Program-made: the position numbers and the translations under genes
Shown: positions 1 to 9,858 of the stretch, one piece after another
Position numbering within the stretch: the first letter of the stretch is position 1
Layout: each line of letters starts with the position of its first letter
NCBI GenBank assembly: GCA_025991245.1
Contig: BQMJ01000060.1
Span: 111,903-175,902 of the forward strand
Source of the DNA: Galdieria partita
Lineage: Eukaryota; Rhodophyta; Bangiophyceae; Galdieriales; Galdieriaceae
Reading direction: 5' to 3'
Length of the DNA: 64,000 nucleotides
The notes under the pieces: model-generated
What the model was told of the DNA's origin: nothing
The model's database searches: none
Seen by the model: only the letters and a program-made list of their open reading frames with translations

Positions 1-849
1 CTTAGTCTTCCTCGTACTTTGAGAGGTGTAAGTTATATGTCTGTGGTCTCTATTCTTAGTATATGTTGTGCGTTGCTATTTACAGGAATTGCACTAATTG
101 TTCAAAGACCAACGGATACTTTGTTTCAATCTCCCAAAGCCTTTATGACAAATGTTTCCTTTTCTTCTTGTCTTGTTTCTATTATGGACGTTATATTTGC
201 GTATGCTGGTCATTTAGCGTTCTTTAACTTTATTGCTGAAATGCGTGACCCAAAAGACTTTAGTAGAGCATTATTCGGTCTTCAGATTACTGATATGACT
301 ATTTATCTTTTGACAGGAACTATCATGTATGCTTTTGGAGGTGGCAGCTTAACTTCTCCTATCATATCTACTGTACGTTCATCGACTCTACGTCAGATAG
401 CCTACGGATTGGCAACTCCAATGATTATTATTGCAGGAGTTATTTATGCACACATTGCAGCCAAATTTCTGTTCTTTCGGTTGATTCCTGGTCGCTATTC
501 TTTTCACTTTCGACGACATACGTATCTTTCATGGGTTATTTGGTCCACTTTATGTGCTTTGATTTGGTGCTTGGGTTGGCTTATTTCAGAAGCAATTCCT
601 TTTTTTAACGAGTTGCTTAGCTTGACAGCATCTCTTTATGCTTCTCAATTCACATATGGACTATCTGGTGTCTTTTGGTTATTTGATCATCGTGGAGAGA
701 GACGACCACTATGGATGTTATTGAATGTCTTTATTGTGATATTGGGTCTTGTTATTATGGTTTTGGGTGTTTATTCTTCTATTGTGGAAATTATTCACAA
801 ACGTGAAACGACACATTCATTTGGTTTATTTTCGTGTTCATTTGGATGA
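1..849 (+). CDS. Amino-acid/auxin permease family transporter, 3' part
   Basis: The frame is open from the first base of the window, so the 5' end lies outside it; 282 residues are visible and end at TGA 847-849. The protein is a multi-pass membrane protein with about seven hydrophobic segments. It carries the block FAYAGHLAFFNFIAEMRDP about 65 residues in, which is characteristic of AAAP (Aa_trans) transporters, especially fungal-type neutral amino-acid permeases, and lies in the central membrane core. The family moves amino acids with protons across the plasma or vacuolar membrane; the substrate here cannot be told. The last about 15 residues are polar and Ser/Phe-rich. Family assignment is solid; an intron upstream of the window edge is possible. 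Confidence 0.8.
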   Translation, partial: LSLPRTLRGVSYMSVVSILSICCALLFTGIALIVQRPTDTLFQSPKAFMTNVSFSSCLVSIMDVIFAYAGHLAFFNFIAEMRDPKDFSRALFGLQITDMTIYLLTGTIMYAFGGGSLTSPIISTVRSSTLRQIAYGLATPMIIIAGVIYAHIAAKFLFFRLIPGRYSFHFRRHTYLSWVIWSTLCALIWCLGWLISEAIPFFNELLSLTASLYASQFTYGLSGVFWLFDHRGERRPLWMLLNVFIVILGLVIMVLGVYSSIVEIIHKRETTHSFGLFSCSFG

Positions 850-949
850 AATAAAAAGTGAATTGTAGAAATGAAGAAATGATGATGGCCATCCGTTGAT
901 TCTGTCGAAATATTCATTTTTGGGTTTGAACTTTCTGGTTTTCTACGAT

Positions 950-2645
950 ATGTCTATCCATGGCAAGAATTTTCTTATGGTTCCTGGTCCAACCAATGTT
1001 CCAGATAGAGTACTTAGAGCTATGCACAGGTGTGTTTTGAATATTTTTGGCAACGAGTATACTGAATTTCCCTCGTTGTATAGGAATAGCGAAGACCATC
1101 GTTCTCCAGACTTTCCAGCTTTGGCCAAAACTGTATTAGAAAATATCAAAATGGTAAGTGCAACCTTTATATTTGTTGTATTGCACAAGTGGAGAATATT
1201 TTAGGTATTCGGCACTACAAAGGGTCGTTCATTTATATTTCCAGCTAGTGGAACAGGTGCTTGGGAAGCAGCTTTAACCAATACTTTGAATAAGGGAGAC
1301 AAGGTTATTTCTGTTCGTTTTGGCCAATTTTCCCATTTGTGGATAGATATGATGCAGCGATTGGGATTGGATGTGACCATATTGGATGTAGAATGGGTAA
1401 GTAGTAGAGAGTAGATATTCTATGATAACGATAATATTATATATATATATTTATGAAAATATTTGATTGTTTAGGGAGAAGGAATTCCTATTGATATTCT
1501 ATCCAATTATATTGAACAAGATACTCGACATGAATATCAAGCAGTATGTGTTGTACATAATGAGACCACTACAGGCAAGAAGCACAAGAAGAACGATTCA
1601 AGTGACACTGACAATTGGATAGGAGTTACTACAGATATTGCTGCAGTTCGAAATGTTCTCGATCGATATCATCATCCTGCTCTACTTATGGTAGATGGTG
1701 TATCTTCTATTGCTTCCATTCCATTCAAAATGGATGAATGGAGAGTGGGTATGGCTCGAAAATATTTGAAACTGCTTTTTGGTTGTTGCTGACCGCGTAA
1801 ATAGATTTGGCTATTACAGGTTCTCAAAAAGGTTTGATGCTTCCAGCTGGGTTAGGAATGGTTTGTGCATCAGCAAAGGCGTTGGAAAGATCCAAAAAGG
1901 TATCGTGACCAACTTGTATGATAACTTTAACTATATTCCATTAGAACAATCTTCATCGAGTGTTTTTCTCTTTTGAAGATATGATTGTCAATAATGATGT
2001 TGGATATTTTCCTTATACTCCTTCCATCCCTCTGTTGTATGGTCTCAAGGAATCTTTGGCAATGCTAATGGAAGAAGGCTTGGAAAATGTTTTTGCCAGA
2101 CATAGAAGATTGGTTAGTAACTATAAAATATTCTATTTTGGTACAAAATTGGATGTTTGTCTTAGGCACAAGGTGTTCGAAGAGCAGTAGATGCTTGGGG
2201 TTTGAAGCCTTGTTGCAAGAATCCCAAAGAATATTCTGATACAGTTACTGCAGTTGTAGTTCCTGAAGGATTCGATGCGCAACAAGTGATTCGTATTGCT
2301 TATGAAAAGTACAATTTATCTCTTGGAACAGGGTTGATGAAGGTAAGAGAATTGCACCACACTATACTCAATATGATCGAATCCCAATCAAGGTCCGTGG
2401 TCGTGTGTTTCGTATTGGTCATTTGGGTGACTTGAATGAGTTGATGGTATTAGCCACTCTAGCTGGCACTGAAATGGCCATGTTAGAAGTCGGTATTCCT
2501 ATCAAGTTGGGCTCAGGTATCAGAACAATCTTGTTCCATAGTATATATGTTAGATTGACACAACTATGACTTAGGTGTTGCAGCAGCATCCGAATATTAT
2601 ATGAAAACTTCAAAACAAGTTCGTGGACTTTTCAATAATATTTGA
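950..2645 (+). CDS. AGT1: Serine/alanine-glyoxylate aminotransferase (9 exons)
   Basis: A PLP-dependent class V aminotransferase that converts glyoxylate to glycine in photorespiration. Exons: 950-1029, 1084-1153, 1205-1396, 1475-1748, 1805-1899, 1945-2112, 2166-2342, 2393-2516, 2575-2645. All introns are GT-AG, 45-78 nt, and the joined frame is exactly 417 codons (416 aa). The product matches plant AGT along its length: MVPGPTNVPD at the N-terminus, SGTGAWEAALTNTL, VVHNETTTG, LLMVDGVSSI, the PLP lysine in ITGSQKGL near residue 214, and YFPYTPSIPLLYGL. The first intron is 54 nt with no in-frame stop, so its retention would be silent to the frame. ATG 950 is the only ATG before the conserved start. 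The C-terminus ends in Asn-Asn-Ile, without an obvious peroxisomal PTS1 signal. Confidence 0.93.
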
Positions 2646-2660
2646 TAAACAGGAGAGAGT

Positions 2661-5046
2661 TTACACAAATTGGGTTTCATGTCTTTCAGTTACTAGTGGT
2701 TGTGTTTCTTGTTCCCTATTTTCATTATGAACAGGAGATTCTTCTTTTTGATCCTCTTTGTGCAATTCGATAGTCATGGATGACTGTTCTTCCAAACTTT
2801 TGGTACTAAACCGTAGAAAACTCGGACTCTTCACAAGAATATCCAAAATCAAGTGCTTGTCTAAACAAGCAAATCCATTCGTCTTCACTACTTCACCAAA
2901 ATGATTAGAGATAAATTGTAAAGAAACTTGTTTCAACTCTTTCGAATCATACAAAGATGCTGCTTCAAATATTTTAGCAGCATTCGTTATGGTGAGATGC
3001 TTTCTTAGACAATCTTCACACAAGGCTTTCAATCTCGGTAAGTCATATCGATCACCCAAAGCTAACAAGTCTATAGCAAAGTCCAAAGGAATACTTATCT
3101 ATAAGAATGGATCGCTATGAGTCCATAGTTTATCATAAATAAATTCAGTTTACCTGATCACCATACAAATAACGTAAAAATAGTTGATAGACATTTGGAG
3201 CAACATCGGGTACTTCAATATTTCCGGTTCGACTTTCTACGCAGTCTGTCAAAAACATCCTACGAAATACATCGCATCGCGTAATCAATACCAAACGATG
3301 AGCTCGTAAAGGCTAAAGAGATACATAAGTTGTACGGTTGTACAAAAAACAAGACTTACTGTTCTTTGAGAACCTACAAAGATAGTAACATCTGTAAACT
3401 GTCCTGTCTCCAACATAACTATCCAATCATTCATCAAAGAAGATGAAGGAATCTCCTTTTGAAGTCTGGCATTCTTCAATGAAAAAATACGACCACATTC
3501 AACTCCCATTTTGGCTTATGCAGACAATATAAAACTTACTTGGTAAACAATAGTAAACTGCAATCCAGAAACAACTTGAGAAGTCTCCAAATGGGATAAC
3601 CAAGTAGCTAAACGAGGTGATAAGAAACCTTTCGTCTTTTTATCAGTACAAGGTAATCTTTTAGTTCTATTACTTTACCTGATGCTGAAGGGTGTCCATG
3701 AACATGTTTCTCGTTTGAACCCCAAACGAACAGTTCTCCATGTATTGTTACTGCAAAAGAGGCAAATTCCGATACAGAAACTTGAGTCACTCTTCTATTC
3801 TGTAATATATGAATTTCTTTTATCGAGGTGGAGTTCTCTACAGTTCCATCTCCCAATTGTCCATAATTATTCTCTCCCCAAGCATAAACCAGCTCTGAAG
3901 ACGAAAGTGCCAAGACATGTCGAATACCAGCAGCAATCTGAATAATTCCTTTGGATTGTAATCCAACAACCTAAATTATCACAACATTCATTCCTTAAGA
4001 TATAATACACTCTATCATACTTGTTGTGGTTCAGGAACGGGACTCAGGTGTCCTAGACCCAATTCTCCATGTGCATTATATCCAAAAGCCCAAACTTCGT
4101 CATCTTGTGTGGATATGACAAAACTCATATCTTTTCCACAAGAAATATGACTAAAATGTGTACATTGAAGGGAAGCGATAATGGTTGGATAAGCAATAAC
4201 ACTAGAAGCTCCAGAACCTGAAGGAAATCCTGCTTGACCATAACTGTTTCCACCCCAACCATAAACAACACCTTGTTTGGTTAAAGCCAATCCATGTACT
4301 CCTCCACTGGCAATTTCAACAAGACATAAGCCAGATAGATAAGGATTCATTACTGGCGTATGTACACAACCACCTGAAATACCTAAACCCAGAGCTGCTG
4401 ATTCATTTCTACCCCATACATATACTCTATCATCATCTGTTAGTGCAAAAGATGTGCTATAACCAGCAGCTATGAAAACCACTCTGCGAATTTTAGTATT
4501 TCCATTTTTGGTGTACACTGGAATAGAAGCCTTTTTAGGTATTCTTTCGTTGATAGTTTGTATGCGACCCTCGTCATCCAAAGAACAGCCTCGTTCGTCA
4601 TAGTTAACGGTAGTAATAGGAACAGGTGTTGGAATGGGAGTAGAAGAAGCCACTCCTGTTCCACATTCTCCAAATTTATTCGAGCCGAACGAGTAAACTT
4701 CACCTTCCATTGTAAGCACAAGTACGTGTCGGTGACCACAAACGACTTGAACTACTTTTTTATTAGCCAATGTGGCAACATGTGCAGGAATTGGTTGACG
4801 GCTACTTTCAAGACTTCCTAAACCACAACAACCTTCCGAATTGTCGCCAAAAGAAAATACGCCTTGTAACTTGTGGTTATCACTTTCTAACAAGTGTACT
4901 GAATTGTCAACAACACTGGTCTTATCTTTGTTTCTGAAGTTAGTAGAATGGACTCCATTAGAAGAGTCGTTGTCTCTTGAATAGGCTTGGTTTGAAAAAG
5001 ACAAAGCTAAAGAAGTCGTTTGCTCACATACATGGTCGTCTGTCAT
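2661..5046 (-). CDS. RCC1-repeat plus BTB/POZ domain protein
   Basis: Six exons on the minus strand, starting at ATG 5044-5046 and ending at TAA 2661-2663, about 710 aa. The N-terminal two thirds carry RCC1 beta-propeller repeats (GVFSFGDNSEGCCGLGS, EVYSFGSNKFGECG, RVYVWGRNESAALG, VVYGWGGNSYGQAG, EVWAFGYNAHGELGLG, LVYAWGENNYGQLGDG, ELFVWGSNEK). A BTB/POZ domain follows (MLETGQFTDVTIFVGSQRT, then LRAHRLVLITRCDVFRRMF) with a BACK-like helical part (ALGDRYDLPRLKALCEDCL). The order matches animal RCBTB proteins and similar protist proteins, which usually act as substrate adaptors for CUL3 ubiquitin ligases; that role is inferred here. Introns are short GT-AG, for example about 3974-4017 and 3087-3153. 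It converges tail to tail with the aminotransferase gene, only 15 bp apart. Confidence 0.88.
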
Positions 5047-5213
5047 CCAAGGCGCACTTTGACCAACGAAAAGTTTCGCAATCGTGTTACATATTACTTA
5101 TTCTATTGGAGGATATATTTCGTTCATTTTATGATTATTTGTGTATTGGCAAACTTATTGCATCAACAACGTTTGGGTATTGATTCGTGATATTTTGCTT
5201 ACATAGAAGTTGT

Positions 5214-5702
5214 ATGGATCCCATTACGAGAGAACGAGTGAAAGTTTCTGTAGCTGGTCGTATCTCTGAAGACCCTAGTGCTCCCATGTGTATGAAAACC
5301 AAATGTCAAGGACTCGTATCCAAGTGTGTCAATACAGTTGCTGCGTGCAAGTACATACTTTCCCAAAAGCTTTCAAAGCCAGATAACCAAACTGTGAATA
5401 GGGAAATTTCTAGAGGAGTGAGAGCCAGTGCTCAATGTGATCAACAAGTTAACTCTTGTAAGAATTCGTATTTGCTTGAATGCGCTACTCTTTGTAGCAA
5501 AGCGTATTTTGGAGAGGAAAAGAGAGCTCAGTGTCTTTCTGAGTGCCTCAATTCTAAGTGTTACAACCCTACTCAATATGGTAACTGTATTTCTTCCCAA
5601 ATAGCAGAAGCTTTGGCTTCCTGTATTGAGAAGAACTGTGGAGATACTGTTAGGAAGTGTATGACCAGTCGTTGTAATATTTCCTTTCCACCAAAGGATT
5701 GA
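5214..5702 (+). CDS. Small cysteine-rich protein of unknown function
   Basis: I do not recognise the family. From ATG 5214 the frame gives 162 residues and stops at TGA 5700-5702. About 20 cysteines occur in repeated CX3C, CX4C and CX6-7C spacings (for example CMKTKC, CATLC, CLSECLNSKC, CIEKNC, CMTSRC), suggesting disulfide-linked or metal-binding helical hairpins. No hydrophobic signal peptide follows ATG 5214. The open frame continues 9 codons upstream without ATG, so a small upstream exon carrying a signal peptide remains possible. It is divergent from the RCC1-BTB gene with 167 bp between the starts. Codon use and the clean single reading frame support a real gene. Confidence 0.6.
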   Translation: MDPITRERVKVSVAGRISEDPSAPMCMKTKCQGLVSKCVNTVAACKYILSQKLSKPDNQTVNREISRGVRASAQCDQQVNSCKNSYLLECATLCSKAYFGEEKRAQCLSECLNSKCYNPTQYGNCISSQIAEALASCIEKNCGDTVRKCMTSRCNISFPPKD

Positions 5703-5956
5703 GCTAGGAAGAGACTAGTGGGTCTTTTTTTTGATAGGCACTACCTTCATGATTTGTTACCATGAATGAAGAAGAAGATAAGATAGCACACTTGTATTAG
5801 ATAACCTTGTAACTATTTGTCATTTCACATAAGACAAATGAAAATAAAAGGGACAAACAGTCAAAATAAGCGCTCAAAAGTTTCATTTTTCTTCGTCCAT
5901 CTGAAGCAGTCGAAATGAATAAATTGTGGCGCTTATTTTGAAATAGAATTGATAGC

Positions 5957-6391
5957 ATGGAGTGGTTAGGTTCTGTAGCTCTTATGATTGGTTTATGGCT
6001 TCTATATTTATGGTTCTTTGGAACAACCAATACAACTTTTTCGAAAACAAGCGTTGCCAAGTTTCCAACTACTCATCCAATAACGACTGAGCAGTCTCGT
6101 TTATCTATGAAAGAAAGTAATAGGTCTGTTTGGCGACGGGTCTTTTCTCTCCTTGAAGACGAAGTCAGACAACTTCATACCAGACAACAGAAACTTTATG
6201 CTTGTACAGAAGACTGGATTCATCAAGCTCAATCTGACTTTGATCGTTTGCGAGTTGTTGTAAATAAGTTAGAGTCAAAGACAACATCGAAGACGAATCG
6301 AGTTGAAGATGCTAGGAAGAAGAAGAGATTGAGCCTTCATCCATCGATGAGTTTGGCTTTTTCTATTCAAGATGGAACTCTTAGGATATGA
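5957..6391 (+). CDS. Single-pass membrane protein with coiled coil, unknown
   Basis: A 144-aa frame from ATG 5957 to TGA 6389-6391. Residues 4-22 (LGSVALMIGLWLLYLWFFG) form one N-terminal membrane anchor. Residues about 55-110 are charged and helical with a likely coiled coil (LLEDEVRQLHTRQQKLYACTED and on). The tail is basic and Ser-rich (ARKKKRLSLHPS). No family is recognised. The reverse strand has an 87-codon open frame over the 5' half that I take as a shadow. No intron is needed. The next gene begins 241 bp downstream on the same strand. Confidence 0.5.
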   Translation: MEWLGSVALMIGLWLLYLWFFGTTNTTFSKTSVAKFPTTHPITTEQSRLSMKESNRSVWRRVFSLLEDEVRQLHTRQQKLYACTEDWIHQAQSDFDRLRVVVNKLESKTTSKTNRVEDARKKKRLSLHPSMSLAFSIQDGTLRI

Positions 6392-6632
6392 GGAATTGCA
6401 AGATGTTCGTGATTGATCAAAGGCAAATTGTCAAAATAGCTTAAATATCTTGTAAATTTTAGAGTATGAGACTTTAATAGTTGAAGAGAAGCATAATATA
6501 AAAAGAAGAGATTGTTTCGGTTTAAAGAAAAAGACTTTGACAAACTCTCATCAACCCAACAACAGTCATCGATGAGGTCCATCAACGGAATGGCGCATTC
6601 ATCAACACTGCTCGTGAAGCCAAGATAATAAC

Positions 6633-9447
6633 ATGTTTCGTCTATATACACGTTACGTAGTATCCAGACTTCGGTTAGTAGGTTCTGGTTACCGTTTGCA
6701 ACTTGGTTATTCATGGAGGAAACCTTTGTCGGTTGGAAAGAAAAGGCTTCCAGATATTATTCGAAACTTTCCGATAGTTTCAAAAAGACATTGGACGAGT
6801 ACTTCAAATATCAAACAGCAAGAATCTGAACAGCATGTTGCCTCTTTGGTGGAAAGTGACAGGGAAAGATATTTTGTCAAGAAAGTAAAGCCTCTATCTG
6901 ATAAGGAACGGGAAAGACTTCGTTTTCTTTTGAGAGAATATGTGATAGATAATACTTCGTATCTCGAGAAGGCTGTTGAGATTGGTATCAGTAAAGAGAT
7001 TTACCCTCGGGCACTTCGTTTATTTAGAAAGCACGTGCATGAGGCAACTGGAAGAAAAGAACTATATACTCGTGAAGATGTTGCATTGTACAACGTTGTA
7101 TGGAAGGCGCTTTCTCAAGGTAAGTATAGAAGATAATTAAACTGGTGACTGAATTGTTCTGATAACTATATAGAAGACGATGCTAAAGCTCTAGAAGAAT
7201 TGTTTCCAAGTTTTATAGAATATACCAAACAGTATTTTCCTGAAGAAATTCAAGTCCGTAACCGAATGAGAGAATATGCTGATTTACGATTACCTCATTT
7301 GTTATTTCCAGAAGCTCGAAAAAGGAAGAGAAAAGTAAGTGCCTATTTATTGTTTGTTTTCTAATTCGTCCATATTCTCTATCTTAGATTGTCTATCATT
7401 TTGGTCCTACGAATAGTGGAAAGACATATTTTGCAATGGAGAGATTGAAACAGGCAAAGAATGGAGTTTATGCTGGACCTTTGAGACTACTTGCTTGGGA
7501 AGCCTTTGAAAAAATGAATGCTGACGGTGTTTATACCAATTTAATGACTGGAGAGGTGTTTTTGTAGATATCCAATACGATATTATATATGTGTTCATTT
7601 GTATTATTAGGAAAAGAAAATGATTCCCTTTGCTTCACATACTGCTTGTACAATAGAGATGCTCTCAACAGAAGAGGAATATGAAGTTGCTGTATTGGAT
7701 GAAATTCAGATGATTGGAGATGCACAACGTGTTTGTATAACTTGATTTATGAGCCTGTTTTGAAACTTACTTTGTGTTGCTAGGGTTGGTCTTGGACTAG
7801 AGGATTGTTAGGTATTCAAGCTTCTGAAGTACATTTATGTGGAGACCCCAGTACAAAAGGTAGGCTTGAGTATTGTTGAAACGGCTATGATTGACACGAT
7901 AAAGACTTATTGAAACAGTTGGCTGAAAGATGTGGAGATGAGTTCGAAGAAAAAGGTTGGTTGTTTGTGTTCTTATTGTCGTTTTGTTGGACTTTCATTA
8001 GAATACTTTCGTCAAACACCTCTAAATATATCTCGCAAGAGTCTAAATGGTGATCTTAACAAGTTGCAGGATGGAGACACTATTGTAGTATTTTCAAGAC
8101 GCGACGTTTATGAAACTAAATATCAAATTGAACAAACCATTGGTAAAAAGTGTTGTGTTATTTACGGAAGTCTTCCTCCAGAAACTCGAAGTTATCAAGT
8201 AAGAAATGAATTCATCATCATCAGATGTATTGTTTAAATATGTTGACTCTTGTTAGGCCAGATTATTCAACGATCCTGATTCGGAATATAAAATATTAGT
8301 GGCAACGGATGCAATTGGTATGGGTCTCAATCTGAATATTAGGAGAATTATATTTGCCAGTAAGTATTGAGTATTTTGGTGTGTTATTAGATGGAAGAAT
8401 ACGTTCACATATGAAAATAGGTTTGGAAAAGTTTCATGGCTTATCCTCTTCTGCTCGTAAAGAACCCTTGTCCTTTGCTCTTATTCGTCAAATTGCAGGG
8501 TTTGTAGTTATCTTTTGATTCCTACAAATTTCTTATTTTATATTCTAGTCGTGCTGGACGTGCCTTTAGTATATATCCCAATGGAGAAGCCACTTGTTTA
8601 TATGAACATGATATTGCACGTTTACAAGAAGCCTTTCAAGGTTCCGTTCCTTCCATAGATAGCGCTGGTTTGATGCCTACTTTGGATCAAGTAAGATGCT
8701 TAATTTTTCAAAACTAGAATGGACGATATTGAACTATTTAGATGGAACTATTCGCATCTGTAGTGGGGGAGAATGTAAAGCTCTCGACTTTGTTGGATCT
8801 ATTTGCAGAATATGCCAAGTTGGATAATTTGTTTTCTCTTTGTGAGCAAAAATTTTTAGAAATGCGTAGAATTGCACGTTTGTTACAGCAAGTACGTTTC
8901 ATATCTCCTTTGAGTTGCTTTTAATTGGGTTGCAACAAGGCTGGTACCTTATCTTTGAAGGAACAATTTGAATTTTGTCAAGCTCCTGTAAATGTTTCGG
9001 ACCCATTTCTTATGAAGTATTTGTTGAGGTAAAGAATACGTTGTTGATTGATTGGTTGCTTAAAAATAGCTCTCTCGTAGTTTTGCGAAGAATGTTGCTG
9101 CAGGCAATCGATCCGAACTCACTGTCCGACCTTACCAAGGGAAATTATTAACACAACTTGATTTACAGAAATTGGAAAGCAGATATCGAATATTTGATTT
9201 GTATAGCTACTTGAGTGAGAAGTTTGGCAGAGAATTCTTCCCAGATTATCAAGTGGCTCTTGCATACAAAAGACGTACCATTCAATCTTTAGAAACGGCG
9301 CTGACGGAAGGCATTCGATTCCAAGATGATTCGGACAAGAATAGTATACCGAAAAAGAGTTCGCCTGAAGAGCAACCGCAAGACAATTGGTTCCGTCTTC
9401 CAGTTTCTGAAGAATCGTCCAGAGCCAGTGACATTCCTTTAAAGTAG
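6633..9447 (+). CDS. SUV3: Mitochondrial ATP-dependent RNA helicase SUV3
   Basis: A DExH-type RNA helicase, the motor of the mitochondrial degradosome in other eukaryotes. The roughly 745-aa product is spread over about 11 exons with introns near 50 nt (for example 7120-7173, 7335-7387, 7556-7610). It begins [16 protein letters not shown], an Arg-rich presequence fitting mitochondrial import. Walker A is [13 protein letters not shown] near residue 226, motif II is LDEIQMIGD, and motif III region reads HLCGDPS. The C-terminal RecA lobe has [21 protein letters not shown] and QIAGRAGRAF, both highly typical of SUV3, followed by the helical SUV3 C-terminal region ([21 protein letters not shown]). 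ATG 6633 is chosen because it opens the presequence. Confidence 0.93.
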
Positions 9448-9858
9448 AAAGAATTGCTGACAAGTAGTATAATGAATGCTTTGTTCATGGAAAGAGGACG
9501 GGTCTTGTTCAACTGATTTCAATGAGGATTTGCAATTTGTATTTTGGAATGAATTTTGAATGATGTAGCGATAGATTATTTCATCATTGTATAATATTAT
9601 AGAAATAGCCTAGTAAAGACATTTTTATAGTATTTCAAAGAAATACAACATATCACAACGTCTCGTCTATATTTTACGAGTGATTCTACAACACCCAATA
9701 ACGAGTTCTTGTTAAGAAAACAATGTTTAAACGAGTAAAACGATAGTAAAGTTCTCATACTTGAAAGCTAAACATGAAAATATACAGTAAATTGTACACG
9801 AGTTTTATGAAAGGTTTGTACATCTCATTTTACACAGGACTTTGCTGTTCTATCACAA
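9448..9858. other. Convergent spacer, no gene seen
   Basis: 411 bp between the 3' ends of SUV3 (plus) and the P4-ATPase gene (minus). It is AT-rich, and I see no open frame, RNA gene or repeat in it. Confidence 0.6.

Noticed and set aside
4977-5183. Small plus-strand frame upstream of the Cys-rich gene, considered as a signal-peptide exon
   Set aside because: No donor and acceptor pair joins it in the right frame to the Cys-rich frame, and its start overlaps the RCC1-BTB coding exon antisense.
5797-6060. 87-codon minus-strand frame
   Set aside because: It lies antisense over the one-TM coiled-coil gene and has no recognisable feature; taken as a shadow.
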